Positions 1-8,897 are shown, counted from the first letter of the stretch. The stretch is DNA of 53,650 nt from Kroppenstedtia sanguinis (GCF_050433445.1 NZ_JBNPXF010000025.1:1-53650), one strand, 5' to 3'. The notes: generated by a model from the letters alone, not told the origin. Program-made: numbers and translations.

Positions 1-147
1 GTACTTCCTTAATTTAGGGCTTCAGCCCTTTTGGATTGTAGTGCCTATGGTACTTCCTTAATTTAGGGCTTCAGCCCTTTTGGATTGTAGTGCCTATGGT
101 ACTTCCTTAATTTAGGGCTTCAGCCCTTTTGGATTGTAGTGCCTGTG
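1..147. repeat. Three tandem 49-bp units inside the type-B element
   Basis: Units start at 1, 50 and 99 with GTACTTCCTTAATTTAGGGC and end with GTAGTGCCTATG. They are virtually identical, and a fourth partial unit may be cut by the window start. The unit corresponds to the single hairpin module found in the type-B copies near 17.1, 20.1, 39.2 and 45.9 kb, so this copy has a local expansion. Confidence 0.9.
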
Positions 148-216
148 GTACAAAGTCACTTTGATAGAAACACGCCTCCCTTCCACCGCTCATTTTCTGG
201 TTCATCAACAGCCCTG
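1..216 (+). mobile_element. Type-B MITE-like element, right part, with 49-bp tandem repeats
   Basis: This is the right-hand portion of a type-B element cut by the window edge. It ends with the inverted terminal repeat TGGTTCATCAACAGCCCTG at 198-216. Positions 1-147 are three near-identical 49-bp units (1-49, 50-98, 99-147), each holding the small hairpin GGGCTTCAGCCC followed by a short T run. Other type-B copies in the window carry one equivalent of this unit. The left end and left target duplication are outside the window. No coding potential is seen. Confidence 0.8.
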
Positions 217-270
217 GTTGCCAGCAACAAAAAAAGTCTCACCCATCCGATGATAGGTGAGACCCTGAGG

Positions 271-696
271 TTATTGTAGCAGCTCCCGATAAGGAGTCAG
301 ATCGACCTCTTTTTTGTTCAAGGTTTCAATCAACCACTTGTGATCCCGTTTAGGTGTGGCCAGGATATAGCCGCGAATGATCAGACCCTCACTCATCCGA
401 TCCGCCTTTTCCTGAAGGGCCAGTTGCCCGATTTTCCCAGCGATGGTGCGTTGGGCAGTGTCACGAAAAGGACTGGGAACCGGTTGGGTCAACTCTTCCA
501 AAAGAGCTAATTGTTCCTCGGTCCACAGATGACGGGTTTTTTCTATATAATAATCCTGCCAGTCCAAATCCGACTTGCCATCTTCTTTAGGCATGCCCTT
601 CAAAAACTTGCGGAACATGAAATAACCGCCGGTCGCAAAAAACCAGACCATGAACAAAAACCAGGGGATCATCACCCATAGGATCCAATCCGGCAT
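271..696 (-). CDS. DUF2621 family membrane protein (YneK-like)
   Basis: A 141-residue protein with one N-terminal membrane segment (about residues 5-28, rich in W/I/F), then a soluble domain containing EKTRHLW and IRGYILATPKRDHK. I recognise these as hallmarks of the DUF2621 / B. subtilis YneK family, whose function is unknown. I chose the ATG at 694-696 because GAGGTGG lies six bases upstream. A GTG at 718-720 would add eight residues but has no better ribosome site. It is divergent from the penicillin-binding protein gene. The coding end is about 55 bp from a type-B element. Confidence 0.85.
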   Translation of the reverse strand: MPDWILWVMIPWFLFMVWFFATGGYFMFRKFLKGMPKEDGKSDLDWQDYYIEKTRHLWTEEQLALLEELTQPVPSPFRDTAQRTIAGKIGQLALQEKADRMSEGLIIRGYILATPKRDHKWLIETLNKKEVDLTPYRELLQ

Positions 697-720
697 GGTG
701 AACCACCTCAGCAGGGGCAC

Positions 721-995
721 AAAAGCACCCGGACAGTATCTGTTATTTTGACATACACCATTCCCCTTCAGAGGGGGCCAAAAAACACTTCACTGACTAT
801 TATAGGATGGAATCCAGACTCCCTGCAAGCTGAGATCTGGCACCCGAGCAACCGGGGAAGACCTGTGGGAAGAAAGGAAACGCACGACCCAGAAATATAA
901 AATATAACCAATCTAAACATCTCTCAGGAAAAAGGTTCTGTTTCTTAATGACTTCCAGTATGATATATATTGTATCTTGGGAGGAGAGAAAAGGG
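721..995. other. Divergent intergenic region, DUF2621 / PBP
   Basis: About 275 bp between two divergent genes, which must hold both promoters. AT-rich stretches such as TATAAAATATAACC near 897-911 could supply a -10 box for the PBP gene, but I cannot pick a -35/-10 pair with confidence. An in-frame ATG at 948 exists but lacks the ribosome site that precedes 996. Confidence 0.4.
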
Positions 996-3242
996 ATGAA
1001 CGCTCGAAAATTAAAATCCATGGGTCGGTTATTTTGGAAGGCGATGATGACCAAAAAATGGTGGATGCTGGTTCTCTCCACCACGCTGCTCATCATCATG
1101 GGGGGATGCACCGCTGTGATGATGACCACCAACCTTTACGACCTGGAAAGCTTAAAAAACATGCAATTCGTCACCACAATCTATGACCATCAAGAAAAAA
1201 AAGCAACCACCCTGGGAGATGAGCAAAGAGAGTATGTGGAACTAGACAAGGTAAAAACCCCGGATTTGGCAAAAACCTTTGTCTATGTGGAAGATGAACG
1301 CTTCTACAAACATAACGGGGCAGATCTGAAGGGTCTCGGCCGTGCCCTTGCAGTGGACTTGCTCACCATGAGTCCCGCTGAGGGCGGGAGCACGATCACG
1401 ATGCAGGTAGCCCGCAATCTGATTCTCAACGACAAAGACAAAACCTTCATGCGTAAGGTAAGCGAAATCACTCTTGCCTACAACCTGGAGCGCAAATACA
1501 CGAAGAAGGAAATTTTGGAAGGTTATCTGAACTATATTTATCTGGGAAACAGCGTATCCGGAATTCAAATGGCATCCAAAATCTATTTTGGCAAGGATTT
1601 GACCAAAGAAAAGCTAGAGCCCCACGAGGTCGCTCTCTTAGCGGGATTGCCCAAGGCTCCCGAGGGATACAACCCCTATCAAAACCCCAAGGCTGCCAAG
1701 CAGCGACGCAATGTGGTGCTGAAAAAGATGGCTGAATTTGAATTGATCACCGAAGAAGAGAAAGAGAAGTATCAGAAAAAAGACCTGGGAATCGACCAGA
1801 AACACCTCAATAAATACAAGAAGCCGGAAAATTTCCAGGCCTACAGGGAACATTTGTTGAAAGAGGCGGAAGAGCGTTACGGCCTCAACTCACAAGAACT
1901 GGTGAACGGGCGGTATAAAATATACACCGGCTTAAACAAAAAGGCGCAACTCTCTTTGGAGCGAGCTCTCAAGGATGACTCCTTCTACAAGGGAAGCGAC
2001 AAGTTGGATGCCGGAGCCACCTTGATCGACCCTAAAACCGGGGCGATTGCTGCTATCGGAGGCGGCCGCCATTACCTTCCCGGTTTTCCCAACCGGGCTT
2101 TGGCCCCGATTCAACCCGGTTCATCGATCAAGCCTTTGACGGTGTACGCACCTGCTATCCAAGATAAAGGGTACAATGAAAACAGCATGGTATCCGATGA
2201 TCCCTTTACCTATAAAGGGTGGTCACCACGAAACATGGACCGGACCTTTCATGGCACAGTTCCCTTAAAAGTCGTTGTTGCAAAATCCCTCAATGCGTCG
2301 ACGGCACGCCTGCTCACTGAAGTGGTGGGTATAGACAAAGGCTACAAATACGGGCAAAAGCTAGGCCTGAATCTGGAATCGGCGGACAAATCGCCAGCGC
2401 CCTTGGCACTGGGGGGTCTGACTAAAGGGGTCAATACCGTACAGATGGCCCAAGCCTACTCCACTTTTGCTCATAATGGCAAGTATAATGAAGCCCATAC
2501 GATTACCAAAATCCTGGATGTAGACGGCAATCTGGTGCAACCCAAGAAGAAAGTGAAAAAAGATGTGAAGGTCTTCTCCAAAGACACGTCTCAAACTATG
2601 ACTCGGATTCTGAAGTATGCCGTGGACTACGGTTCCGGACAGAATGCTCAACTCCCCGATGGCCGGGATGTAGCGGGCAAGACAGGGACCACCCAAGGTA
2701 GCAAAATTGCGTGGTTTGTGGGGTATACTCCGGAATATTTGATGGCTACCACCGTCTTCAATGACAATGGCGGCCAAGTGGATCTGACCGGTGGTGAATA
2801 CCCGGCGAGGATCTTTCACCAAGTGATGAGCGATGCTGTGAAAGGAACCAAGGTCAGTCGGTTCAAAACATCCTCTGGAGGCGGCACCTCCAAAGGAAAC
2901 AGCAACAACTCTGGCGATGGCGGGTGGAAAACCTTCCACGGTGATGACAATCAAGGCCAACAGGAACAAAAACGCGATGGAAATAACTCCAACACGAATC
3001 CCGATCCGAACCCTAACGGAGATAACCAGGGACAACCTGGGGATCCGAATGGAACCCCTCCTCCCAGTCAACCACCTGGGCGTCCTGGGAATAACCAAGG
3101 GGGAGACGACACACCCGGCGGCGACGACGGACCGCCAGATGATGGCAACAACGGGAACCCCGGCGGTGACAATGGCGGCGGTAACCCACCCCCTAGCAAT
3201 GACCAGGGAGGAAACCCCGGTGGAAATGAAAACGGCGGATAA
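996..3242 (+). CDS. Class A penicillin-binding protein (PBP1A family)
   Basis: Bifunctional peptidoglycan synthase: an N-terminal glycosyltransferase polymerises lipid II and a C-terminal transpeptidase cross-links it. One N-terminal membrane anchor (about residues 20-42) is followed by the GT51 motif EDERFYKHNG with its catalytic Glu. The transpeptidase motifs are SSIK (in PGSSIKP), SLN and KTGTT. The last ~100 residues are a low-complexity Gly/Asn/Pro/Asp-rich tail, probably disordered and extracellular. I start at the ATG at 996 because GGGAGGAG precedes it at good spacing; the in-frame ATG at 948 would add 16 residues. A strong terminator follows, so it is probably monocistronic. Which PBP1 paralogue it is cannot be decided from sequence alone. 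Confidence 0.92.
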   Translation: MNARKLKSMGRLFWKAMMTKKWWMLVLSTTLLIIMGGCTAVMMTTNLYDLESLKNMQFVTTIYDHQEKKATTLGDEQREYVELDKVKTPDLAKTFVYVEDERFYKHNGADLKGLGRALAVDLLTMSPAEGGSTITMQVARNLILNDKDKTFMRKVSEITLAYNLERKYTKKEILEGYLNYIYLGNSVSGIQMASKIYFGKDLTKEKLEPHEVALLAGLPKAPEGYNPYQNPKAAKQRRNVVLKKMAEFELITEEEKEKYQKKDLGIDQKHLNKYKKPENFQAYREHLLKEAEERYGLNSQELVNGRYKIYTGLNKKAQLSLERALKDDSFYKGSDKLDAGATLIDPKTGAIAAIGGGRHYLPGFPNRALAPIQPGSSIKPLTVYAPAIQDKGYNENSMVSDDPFTYKGWSPRNMDRTFHGTVPLKVVVAKSLNASTARLLTEVVGIDKGYKYGQKLGLNLESADKSPAPLALGGLTKGVNTVQMAQAYSTFAHNGKYNEAHTITKILDVDGNLVQPKKKVKKDVKVFSKDTSQTMTRILKYAVDYGSGQNAQLPDGRDVAGKTGTTQGSKIAWFVGYTPEYLMATTVFNDNGGQVDLTGGEYPARIFHQVMSDAVKGTKVSRFKTSSGGGTSKGNSNNSGDGGWKTFHGDDNQGQQEQKRDGNNSNTNPDPNPNGDNQGQPGDPNGTPPPSQPPGRPGNNQGGDDTPGGDDGPPDDGNNGNPGGDNGGGNPPPSNDQGGNPGGNENGG

Positions 3243-3260
3243 AACCAAGGCCCTCCAAAC

Positions 3261-3290
3261 AACCCCACTGCCGACTGGCAGTGGGGTTGT
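3261..3290 (+). terminator. Rho-independent terminator after the PBP gene
   Basis: Perfect stem CAACCCCACTGCC / GGCAGTGGGGTTG with the loop GACT, 18 bp after the PBP stop. The following T run is weak (TCTTAT), but the stem is very stable. Confidence 0.75.
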
Positions 3291-3359
3291 CTTATACAGA
3301 AACAGGCCACATTATTTTTTCGACTAATAGACAGGATAAAGTCTGCCGTAGCAGTGGAA

Positions 3360-4130
3360 TTACTTGAACTTGCTCAGATCTGGATAACCACTAACAGCCC
3401 AGGCACCATCCACCAGCAGGCTTGCGCCATTCACATAAGAGGCGTCATCACTGACCAAAAACATCGCAGGTCCTGCGATTTCATCGGGATCAGCAGCTCG
3501 TCTCATGGGTATACGTTCCATATATGCTTCATTAATCGCTTCCACACCGGTTAACCCGCTCGTGAGAGGAGTGGTCACCAATCCAGGCAGAATGGCGTTG
3601 ACTCGGATGTCATGCTGCGACAGTTCCAAAGCGGCATTTTTCGTCAACATTTCCACTCCGGCTTTTGCCGATGAATACGCTGCCCCATAAAACATAGGTA
3701 CATGTGCATTTAATGAGGCCACGTTTACAATCGCTCCCCCACCGTGTTCCTTCATATATTTCGCTTCATGTTTTAAAGACAAAAATACACCTTTGAGACA
3801 TAAATCGACTGTGAAATCCCAATCCTTTTCACTTTGCTCAACAATCGCTCCCTCTTTGGAAGCACCCGCCACATTGAATGCACAATCCAATCTCTGAAAT
3901 GTATCCACGGTTTTTTGGACCAATGCTTCAATATCCGCTTCTTTCGTGACATCGGTTACAGATCCAATTAAATTTCCTGGATGCTTTTCTTCCAGTTCCT
4001 GCAACTTTTCGCTGTTCAAATCTGCAACCGCTACTTTAGCACCTGCATTTAGCAAACGTTGCACGATCGCATACCCAATGCCTGAAGCTCCGCCTGTCAC
4101 AATCGCGACTTTTCCAGATAAATGGGTCAT
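3360..4130 (-). CDS. Short-chain dehydrogenase/reductase (SDR)
   Basis: A 256-residue classical SDR, a cytosolic NAD(P)H-dependent oxidoreductase. It shows the Rossmann motif TGGASGIG (residues ~12-19), NVAGA, the catalytic Ser in NVASLNAH and YSSAK with the catalytic Tyr/Lys pair. ADLN after the second strand has an acidic residue, which often goes with NAD preference. The C-terminal DGAWAVSGYPDL is typical of the family. The ATG is preceded by GGAGG seven bases upstream. It stands alone and converges with the PBP gene. The substrate cannot be predicted. A type-A element sits 34 bp upstream of the start and may separate the gene from its original promoter. Confidence 0.88.
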   Translation of the reverse strand: MTHLSGKVAIVTGGASGIGYAIVQRLLNAGAKVAVADLNSEKLQELEEKHPGNLIGSVTDVTKEADIEALVQKTVDTFQRLDCAFNVAGASKEGAIVEQSEKDWDFTVDLCLKGVFLSLKHEAKYMKEHGGGAIVNVASLNAHVPMFYGAAYSSAKAGVEMLTKNAALELSQHDIRVNAILPGLVTTPLTSGLTGVEAINEAYMERIPMRRAADPDEIAGPAMFLVSDDASYVNGASLLVDGAWAVSGYPDLSKFK

Positions 4131-4154
4131 TTGAATACCTCCATGAAATTCAAT

Positions 4155-4429
4155 GTAGAAGAACAGGCGTGTTGATTAACCATATCAGCTAGGAAATAGG
4201 GTCGGGATGGTGGGGCTTTGATTCGCCTTTGCACCCATAGGGCACAAGTCTCGCCAGGGTCGCTTTCCGCTCCCGGGTCTCGCTATCCTTTCTTTGCAAG
4301 AGATCGTAGCCCTCCCACCCTCCCCGTCCCCTCAAGCAATATTTTACGATAGAGGCAAGGGGAAGAGCGAAAGGTCAGCTTTGTTTCGCCGCCCATTCCC
4401 TGGTTAATCAACTACCTTGGTAGAAGAAC
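4155..4429 (+). mobile_element. Type-A MITE-like element with 9-bp target duplication
   Basis: The element spans 4164-4420. It begins CAGGCGTGTTGATTAACC and ends GGTTAATCAACTACCTTG. It is flanked by the perfect direct repeat GTAGAAGAA at 4155-4163 and 4421-4429. Internally it carries the core cassette (4231-4286) and the conserved stretch around TTGCAAGAGATCGTAG. It has no ORF of its own. The 135 bp from here to the ABC gene end show nothing I can name. Confidence 0.9.
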
Positions 4430-4564
4430 CGTCTTACTGGATCCTCACTGGACTTCAGGCTCTTCCATCCATTTTACACCTGCATTCCCGGGTTGATACA
4501 GGAGCGTTGACTCCATTTTTTTCATTCCCAATAAATCAAACTGTCCTCATATATAAAGCCAGTA

Positions 4565-6091
4565 TCAATCTATCAATCCTTTCTTCTCCAGGAACTCCCG
4601 GGCTACATGGGCCGGATCTTCATCTTTAAAGTCGACCCGGTGGTTCATCCGTTGCATTTCCTCTTCTGTGATCTGCCCTGCCAGTCGGTTGAGGGTCTTC
4701 TCCAGTTCCGGATGTTTCTCCAAGGTCTCCTGTCGCATGAGGGGGGCTCCCTGGTAAGGCGGGAACAGATTTTTATCATCTTTCAGCGCTATTAGGTTGT
4801 ATTCGATCATATAACCGTCAGTGGAGTAGGCATCGATCAGATCCACATCTCCGCTCTGAATCGCTTTCGAGCGCAGTCCGGCGTCCATGGTCCGAATATG
4901 AGGCAGGGTCAGCTCATATTTTTGACGAATGCCCTGGTATCCATCGGAACGGTCCTTAAACTCAAAGGTAAATCCTGCCGTCAGATCCGCAGCGTGAGGC
5001 CGGAGATCGGAGATGGTGTGGAGGTTGTATTTTTTCGCTGTTTCCTGACTTACCGCCAAAGCATAAGTATTGTTGTAGGCCATCGGTTTCAACAACACCA
5101 TGTCGTACTTCTTTTTCATCCCCTCCGCAGCTTGGCGATACACCTGATCCTGATCCGTACCGACTGCCTCTTCCTTCAAAAGGCTGGTGATGGCGGTACC
5201 CGTAAACTCCGGATAGAGATCGATATCCTCTTTTTGCAGAGCCTTGAACAAAAAGTCGGTACCTCCCAGGTCTGACTTCAGTTTGACATTCAGATCCGTC
5301 TCCTCTTCAATCAAGAGCTTGTACATATGGATTAAAATCTCTGGTTCCGCACCCAACTTACCACCGATCACTAGATCTCCTCCCGATCCGGTGGCAACCA
5401 GAGGAGCCAGCGCTACCAGGGCGGCCACGGCCACCACCACGAGGATCGGTTTGAAGGATGCCTTCTGTGATCTTTTCTCTGTCAACCGAAGCACTCCGTC
5501 AAAAAAGAGAGCCAAAAGCGCGGCCGGAATCGCCCCCAAAAGGATATAGCCGTTATCCGCTCGCTGAATCCCCGTCAGAATCAGATCTCCGAGTCCTCCC
5601 GCCCCGATGAGTGCGGCCAGGGTGGCGGTGCCCACGATCAATACCATCGCCGTCCGGACACCCGCCATGATCACAGGCATCGCCAGAGGCAACTCCACCT
5701 TGACCAACCGGTGCCAGGAACTCATTCCCATCCCTGTAGCAGCTTCGATCAGGGCCGGATCCACTTCCCGGATGCCGGTATATGTATTACGGAGGATCGG
5801 TAGCAAGGCGTATGCAGTCAAGGCGATGACTGCCGGGGTTTTCCCGATCCCGATCAGGGGAATCATAAATCCGAGCAAAGCTAGACTCGGGATCGTCTGC
5901 AAAACAGCTGTCACTCCGATCACCGGTTCCGCCACTCGCTGTCTCCGTGTCAACCAGACCCCCAAAGGCAGGGCGAGCAACACGGCAATCAGGAGGGAAA
6001 GAAGGGAGAGTTGTAGATGCTCCCAAGTAGTTTGCAGCAGAATATCAGAGCGTTTTTGCAGCAACTGAAACCACTCGCTCAAAATATTCAC
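4565..6091 (-). CDS. Osmoprotectant/EgtU-type ABC transporter, fused permease and substrate-binding domain
   Basis: A 508-residue fusion. Residues ~1-220 form a multi-span permease with the BPD signature region around IPSLALLGFMIPLIG and ALLPILRNTY. After a further membrane segment (~215-230), residues ~235-508 form an extracellular OpuAC/ProX-like binding domain with DLVIGGK, GGTDFLF and LYPEFTGTA. Such fusions serve import of glycine betaine, choline, carnitine or ergothioneine (the EgtU and BilE-like systems). The ligand cannot be told from sequence alone. The GTG start overlaps the stop of the upstream ATPase gene (GTGA, 6088-6091), showing translational coupling. No terminator is obvious after the stop. 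Confidence 0.88.
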   Translation of the reverse strand: MNILSEWFQLLQKRSDILLQTTWEHLQLSLLSLLIAVLLALPLGVWLTRRQRVAEPVIGVTAVLQTIPSLALLGFMIPLIGIGKTPAVIALTAYALLPILRNTYTGIREVDPALIEAATGMGMSSWHRLVKVELPLAMPVIMAGVRTAMVLIVGTATLAALIGAGGLGDLILTGIQRADNGYILLGAIPAALLALFFDGVLRLTEKRSQKASFKPILVVVAVAALVALAPLVATGSGGDLVIGGKLGAEPEILIHMYKLLIEEETDLNVKLKSDLGGTDFLFKALQKEDIDLYPEFTGTAITSLLKEEAVGTDQDQVYRQAAEGMKKKYDMVLLKPMAYNNTYALAVSQETAKKYNLHTISDLRPHAADLTAGFTFEFKDRSDGYQGIRQKYELTLPHIRTMDAGLRSKAIQSGDVDLIDAYSTDGYMIEYNLIALKDDKNLFPPYQGAPLMRQETLEKHPELEKTLNRLAGQITEEEMQRMNHRVDFKDEDPAHVAREFLEKKGLID

Positions 6092-7146
6092 GACCTCCGC
6101 CCCCCTGCATCCACCTGTTCCAAATACTCCACGATGCTCCGCCAGCTCAATACACCGACCAACTCCTCCCCTTGGAGAACAGGCAATTGATCACACTCGG
6201 TTTCCCGGAAAACACCCAAGGCCTCCTGCAGGCAGGTGTCATGAGAAAGGATTGGCACATCCCGATGCAGGGTTCCTCCCTCCCAGCGACCCAAAAAGCG
6301 GTTCCCTTCTCCCCGGAGAAACAGGGGCTCCTCTTCGCCGGTCCAACGGTCGGCCTCCGCTTCATCAGTCACCAGGCGACTGTGCCGGTCCACCATCACC
6401 TCGACAGCGGTCATCCAAGGACTCTTGCGATCACCGACAAACTGCTTTACAAAGTCATCCTCCGGGTGGAGAAGCAACTCTTCCGGCGTATCGATTTGGA
6501 CTACTCTCCCCTCCTTCATCAGACAGATGCGGTCCCCCAAAGCTAGGGCCTCGTCCATATCGTGGGTGACAAACACCACCGTCTTGCGAATCTCCCGCTG
6601 TAAACTCCGGATGTCCTGCTGGAGTCGTTCCCGGCTGATCGGATCCAGAGCACTGAAGGGCTCGTCCATCAAGATCAGATCCGGATCCGCCGCCAAGGCC
6701 CGGGCTACCCCGACCCGCTGTTGCTGGCCTCCGGACAATTCCGCCGGTTTTCGGTTCCGATAGGCAGTCGGTTCCATCCCCACCATCTCCAGCAGCTCAT
6801 CCACGCGTCGGTGGATCCGGAGCCGATCCCACTTTCTCATCTCCGGGACCACGGCGATATTTTCCGCCACACTCATATGGGGGAATAAGGCGATCTGTTG
6901 CAGAACATACCCAATATTCCAGCGCAGTTCATGGATAGGCAAGGTATGAATTTCCCGTCCGTGGAACAGGATCTCCCCTTTTGTCGGTTCAATCAGGCGA
7001 TTGATCAGTTTCATGGTGGTGGTTTTGCCACAGCCACTGGGACCGATCAGGACAAAAAACTCCCCTTCCTTCACGTCAAAGTCCAGGGATGTCAACGCAT
7101 CCGTGCCATCCTCATAGGTTTTGGACACGGAGGAAAATGTGATCAA
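6088..7146 (-). CDS. Osmoprotectant-type ABC transporter ATPase with CBS domains
   Basis: OpuCA/ProV-like nucleotide-binding subunit for the permease-SBP fusion encoded directly downstream. Visible motifs are Walker A GPSGCGKTTT, Q-loop VLQQ, signature LSGGQQQR, Walker B LILMDEPFSALDP and the H-loop THD. The last ~110 residues are a CBS-pair-like region (ending GVLSWRSIVEYLEQ), which in this family can regulate transport by ionic strength. I prefer the TTG at 7144-7146 because GGGGAGGG sits six bases upstream; an ATG at 7179 would add 11 residues without a good ribosome site. The two-gene operon runs from here to 4565. Confidence 0.9.
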   Translation of the reverse strand: MITFSSVSKTYEDGTDALTSLDFDVKEGEFFVLIGPSGCGKTTTMKLINRLIEPTKGEILFHGREIHTLPIHELRWNIGYVLQQIALFPHMSVAENIAVVPEMRKWDRLRIHRRVDELLEMVGMEPTAYRNRKPAELSGGQQQRVGVARALAADPDLILMDEPFSALDPISRERLQQDIRSLQREIRKTVVFVTHDMDEALALGDRICLMKEGRVVQIDTPEELLLHPEDDFVKQFVGDRKSPWMTAVEVMVDRHSRLVTDEAEADRWTGEEEPLFLRGEGNRFLGRWEGGTLHRDVPILSHDTCLQEALGVFRETECDQLPVLQGEELVGVLSWRSIVEYLEQVDAGGRRS

Positions 7147-7346
7147 AAGAAGCCCTCCCCCTTTGCTGACAGCGAACATAATCTTTATATCCCTTTCCGT
7201 TTCCCTTCATGTGAAAACCTGTTTTTTAGCCGGAACAATGGATATGACAAAGTTATGAGTTTTTCTGTCCAGTCCGTAGCGATTGACAGAAAGGGGACAA
7301 AACTCCGGTGAATTTGTGTAAAATGAAGGAGAAGGAGGAGGGTTCT

Positions 7347-7640
7347 ATGTATCAAGTAAACAATCGGATTTCGGTAGATTCTCGAGAACGCCTACAGTCA
7401 CTGGTGGAGCGCTTCCGTCGGGCTCCTGAAAGTATGAAACAGGTGCCCGGCTTCATTTCCTTTCGACTCCTGAAAGCGGAGGATGAAACCTACTTGGTGG
7501 CAGAGACGGTTTTCAACAGCAAGGAGGATTTTATTCGCTGGACGGAGAGTGAACACTTCACCCAAGCCCACGGAGGACGCAAAGGCTCAGCCCCCTCACA
7601 GAACAGCGGTGCAGAAGGGTTTGAGATCCTCATCGGCTAA
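7347..7640 (+). CDS. Antibiotic biosynthesis monooxygenase / HmoA-like heme-degrading protein
   Basis: A 97-residue single-domain ABM-fold protein. The pattern PGFISFRLL, then TVFNSKEDFIRWTESEHFTQAH, matches HmoA/IsdG-like heme-degrading monooxygenases, which open heme and release iron. The family also includes other small oxygenases, so heme as substrate is inference. The ATG at 7347 is preceded by GGAGGAGG; the longer frame from 7308 has no ribosome site. It is followed after 39 bp by a membrane protein gene on the same strand, so the two may be co-transcribed. Confidence 0.75.
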   Translation: MYQVNNRISVDSRERLQSLVERFRRAPESMKQVPGFISFRLLKAEDETYLVAETVFNSKEDFIRWTESEHFTQAHGGRKGSAPSQNSGAEGFEILIG

Positions 7641-7679
7641 ATCCGTTGAACCACAGATGCTAAGAAAAGGGGAGAACCC

Positions 7680-8132
7680 ATGATGGATTACAAAATTGCC
7701 TTGTTTGTCCATGTGTTGAGTGTCGCCAGCTGGTTTGGTGGATTGACGGTGATGACCGTCTGGTTGCGCAAATCGACCAAACTACATGATACAGGCATCT
7801 CCATGGACCAAAGCCTGAAAAACGTTCACAATCTGAATGTCCGCATGATGGTTCCCGTGGCCGTCCTTGCTCTGATCAGCGGATTGTATATGCTGATCCA
7901 AGGTGATATGAAACCATTGTACCTGGTCATTAAAGAACGGTTTGCAAGCTTGATCGTCCTCGCCTATGTGGTCGGTTTCCCGATCTACGGCGGCCGACTC
8001 TTCAAAAAGTTGCAGGGAGAGACCGATTCCACAGCCAAGACTGCAATTGTCAAGCGTTATATCAACCTCCTCAACCTAACTTTGCTCCTGCTCGTCTTCA
8101 TCCTTCTGGTCGTCACCTTCAAATTCCAATAA
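7680..8132 (+). CDS. Small four-helix membrane protein (CopD/DUF2269-like)
   Basis: A 150-residue protein with four predicted membrane helices: ~5-28, ~52-75, ~85-105 and ~128-148. The first helix contains FVHVLSVASWFGG, whose His-Val...Ser-x-Trp-Phe-Gly-Gly pattern resembles CopD/DUF2269-type membrane proteins. No function can be assigned. Two ATG codons lie in tandem at 7680 and 7683, after AAGGGGAG. It lies 39 bp after the HmoA-like gene and is followed by a terminator. Confidence 0.7.
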   Translation: MMDYKIALFVHVLSVASWFGGLTVMTVWLRKSTKLHDTGISMDQSLKNVHNLNVRMMVPVAVLALISGLYMLIQGDMKPLYLVIKERFASLIVLAYVVGFPIYGGRLFKKLQGETDSTAKTAIVKRYINLLNLTLLLLVFILLVVTFKFQ

Positions 8133-8142
8133 GTCGGATGCC

Positions 8143-8169
8143 GCCGCCGTTTCAGGTCGGCGGATTTTT
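8143..8169 (+). terminator. Terminator after the small membrane protein gene
   Basis: A CCGCCG ... CGGCGG stem followed by ATTTTTTTAT, about 10 bp after the stop codon at 8132. Confidence 0.7.
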
Positions 8170-8244
8170 TTATTTCAGGTGAAACTTATAGGCGACTGAT
8201 CCGTAAATATAAGACGACAATTATGTTCCGGGAGGGATACTGGA

Positions 8245-8763
8245 ATGGACTGGACCCTTGTTTTTTGGGGATGTTTTCTGGTCGGAATTCTGTTCACCGC
8301 ACTATCCTGGATCATCGGGAACCTGCTAGAGGGATTGGTGGAGGGAGTCACGAGCGGTGCTCCTCTGTTCCACCCGATGATCTGGGTAGGAGCTTTGACA
8401 GTTTTCGGGACGGCGGGCCTCATCCTGTCAAAAACCACCCCCTTGAAGGGGAGCTTCCTCAGCTTATCGGCCTTGGGGCTAGCTGGGGTGGCTACTTTCC
8501 TACTATACCTTCGGGGGGCTAAATCGATAGGAAATGCGGAGAGTTCCGCCGATTTGATCGGACGGCAGGGGAAGGTGACCACGACCATTCCCGCCGGAGG
8601 TTGTGGAGAATTGCTGATCTGGACAGGTGACAAACACACCAACCAGATCGCCTTCAGTCATTATCATCATCCGATCCCTCAGGGGGCCTCCGTGATCATT
8701 CGCAAGGTGGAAGAGTCCATCCTGTGGGTCACCCCGATTGAACCTCACCCCGATAAGGAGTGA
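8245..8763 (+). CDS. NfeD-like membrane protein
   Basis: A 172-residue protein with an N-terminal membrane helix (~5-28), two further helices (~45-65, ~70-90) and a C-terminal beta-rich domain starting LIGRQGKVTTTIPAGGCGEL. This fits the OB-fold domain of NfeD/YuaF proteins, which usually work with flotillins in membrane microdomains. No flotillin gene is adjacent here. GGGAGGG lies eight bases before the ATG. The gene converges with an MFS gene and shares a bidirectional terminator with it. Confidence 0.7.
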   Translation: MDWTLVFWGCFLVGILFTALSWIIGNLLEGLVEGVTSGAPLFHPMIWVGALTVFGTAGLILSKTTPLKGSFLSLSALGLAGVATFLLYLRGAKSIGNAESSADLIGRQGKVTTTIPAGGCGELLIWTGDKHTNQIAFSHYHHPIPQGASVIIRKVEESILWVTPIEPHPDKE

Positions 8764-8864
8764 ACCCATTGTGTCCCTTGAATAGGAGGCACTACCACCT
8801 GAATACCAATCGATTCAGCGAAGAAGTCCTACAGGAGAACGATCAGGAATGGCTATACCTTCGG

Positions 8865-8897
8865 CCATAAAAGCCTGCGATGTGCAGGCTTTTATGG
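8865..8897. terminator. Bidirectional terminator between NfeD-like and MFS genes
   Basis: Perfect inverted repeat CCATAAAAGCCTGC / GCAGGCTTTTATGG around the loop GATGT. A and T runs on both sides serve both converging genes. Confidence 0.85.

Noticed and set aside
1..147. CRISPR-like array of three 49-bp units
   Set aside because: The units are contiguous and identical with no unique spacers, and they belong to a type-B element. No cas genes are present.
2361..3310. Long minus-strand frames opposite the PBP tail
   Set aside because: They mirror the GC-rich Gly/Pro repeats of the PBP tail. They have no ribosome sites or recognisable domains.
8778..8870. 30-residue frame (TTG start) ending in the terminator at 8870
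   Set aside because: The only Shine-Dalgarno-like sequence is 17 bases from the start codon and the stop lies in a terminator stem. Too weak to list as a gene.
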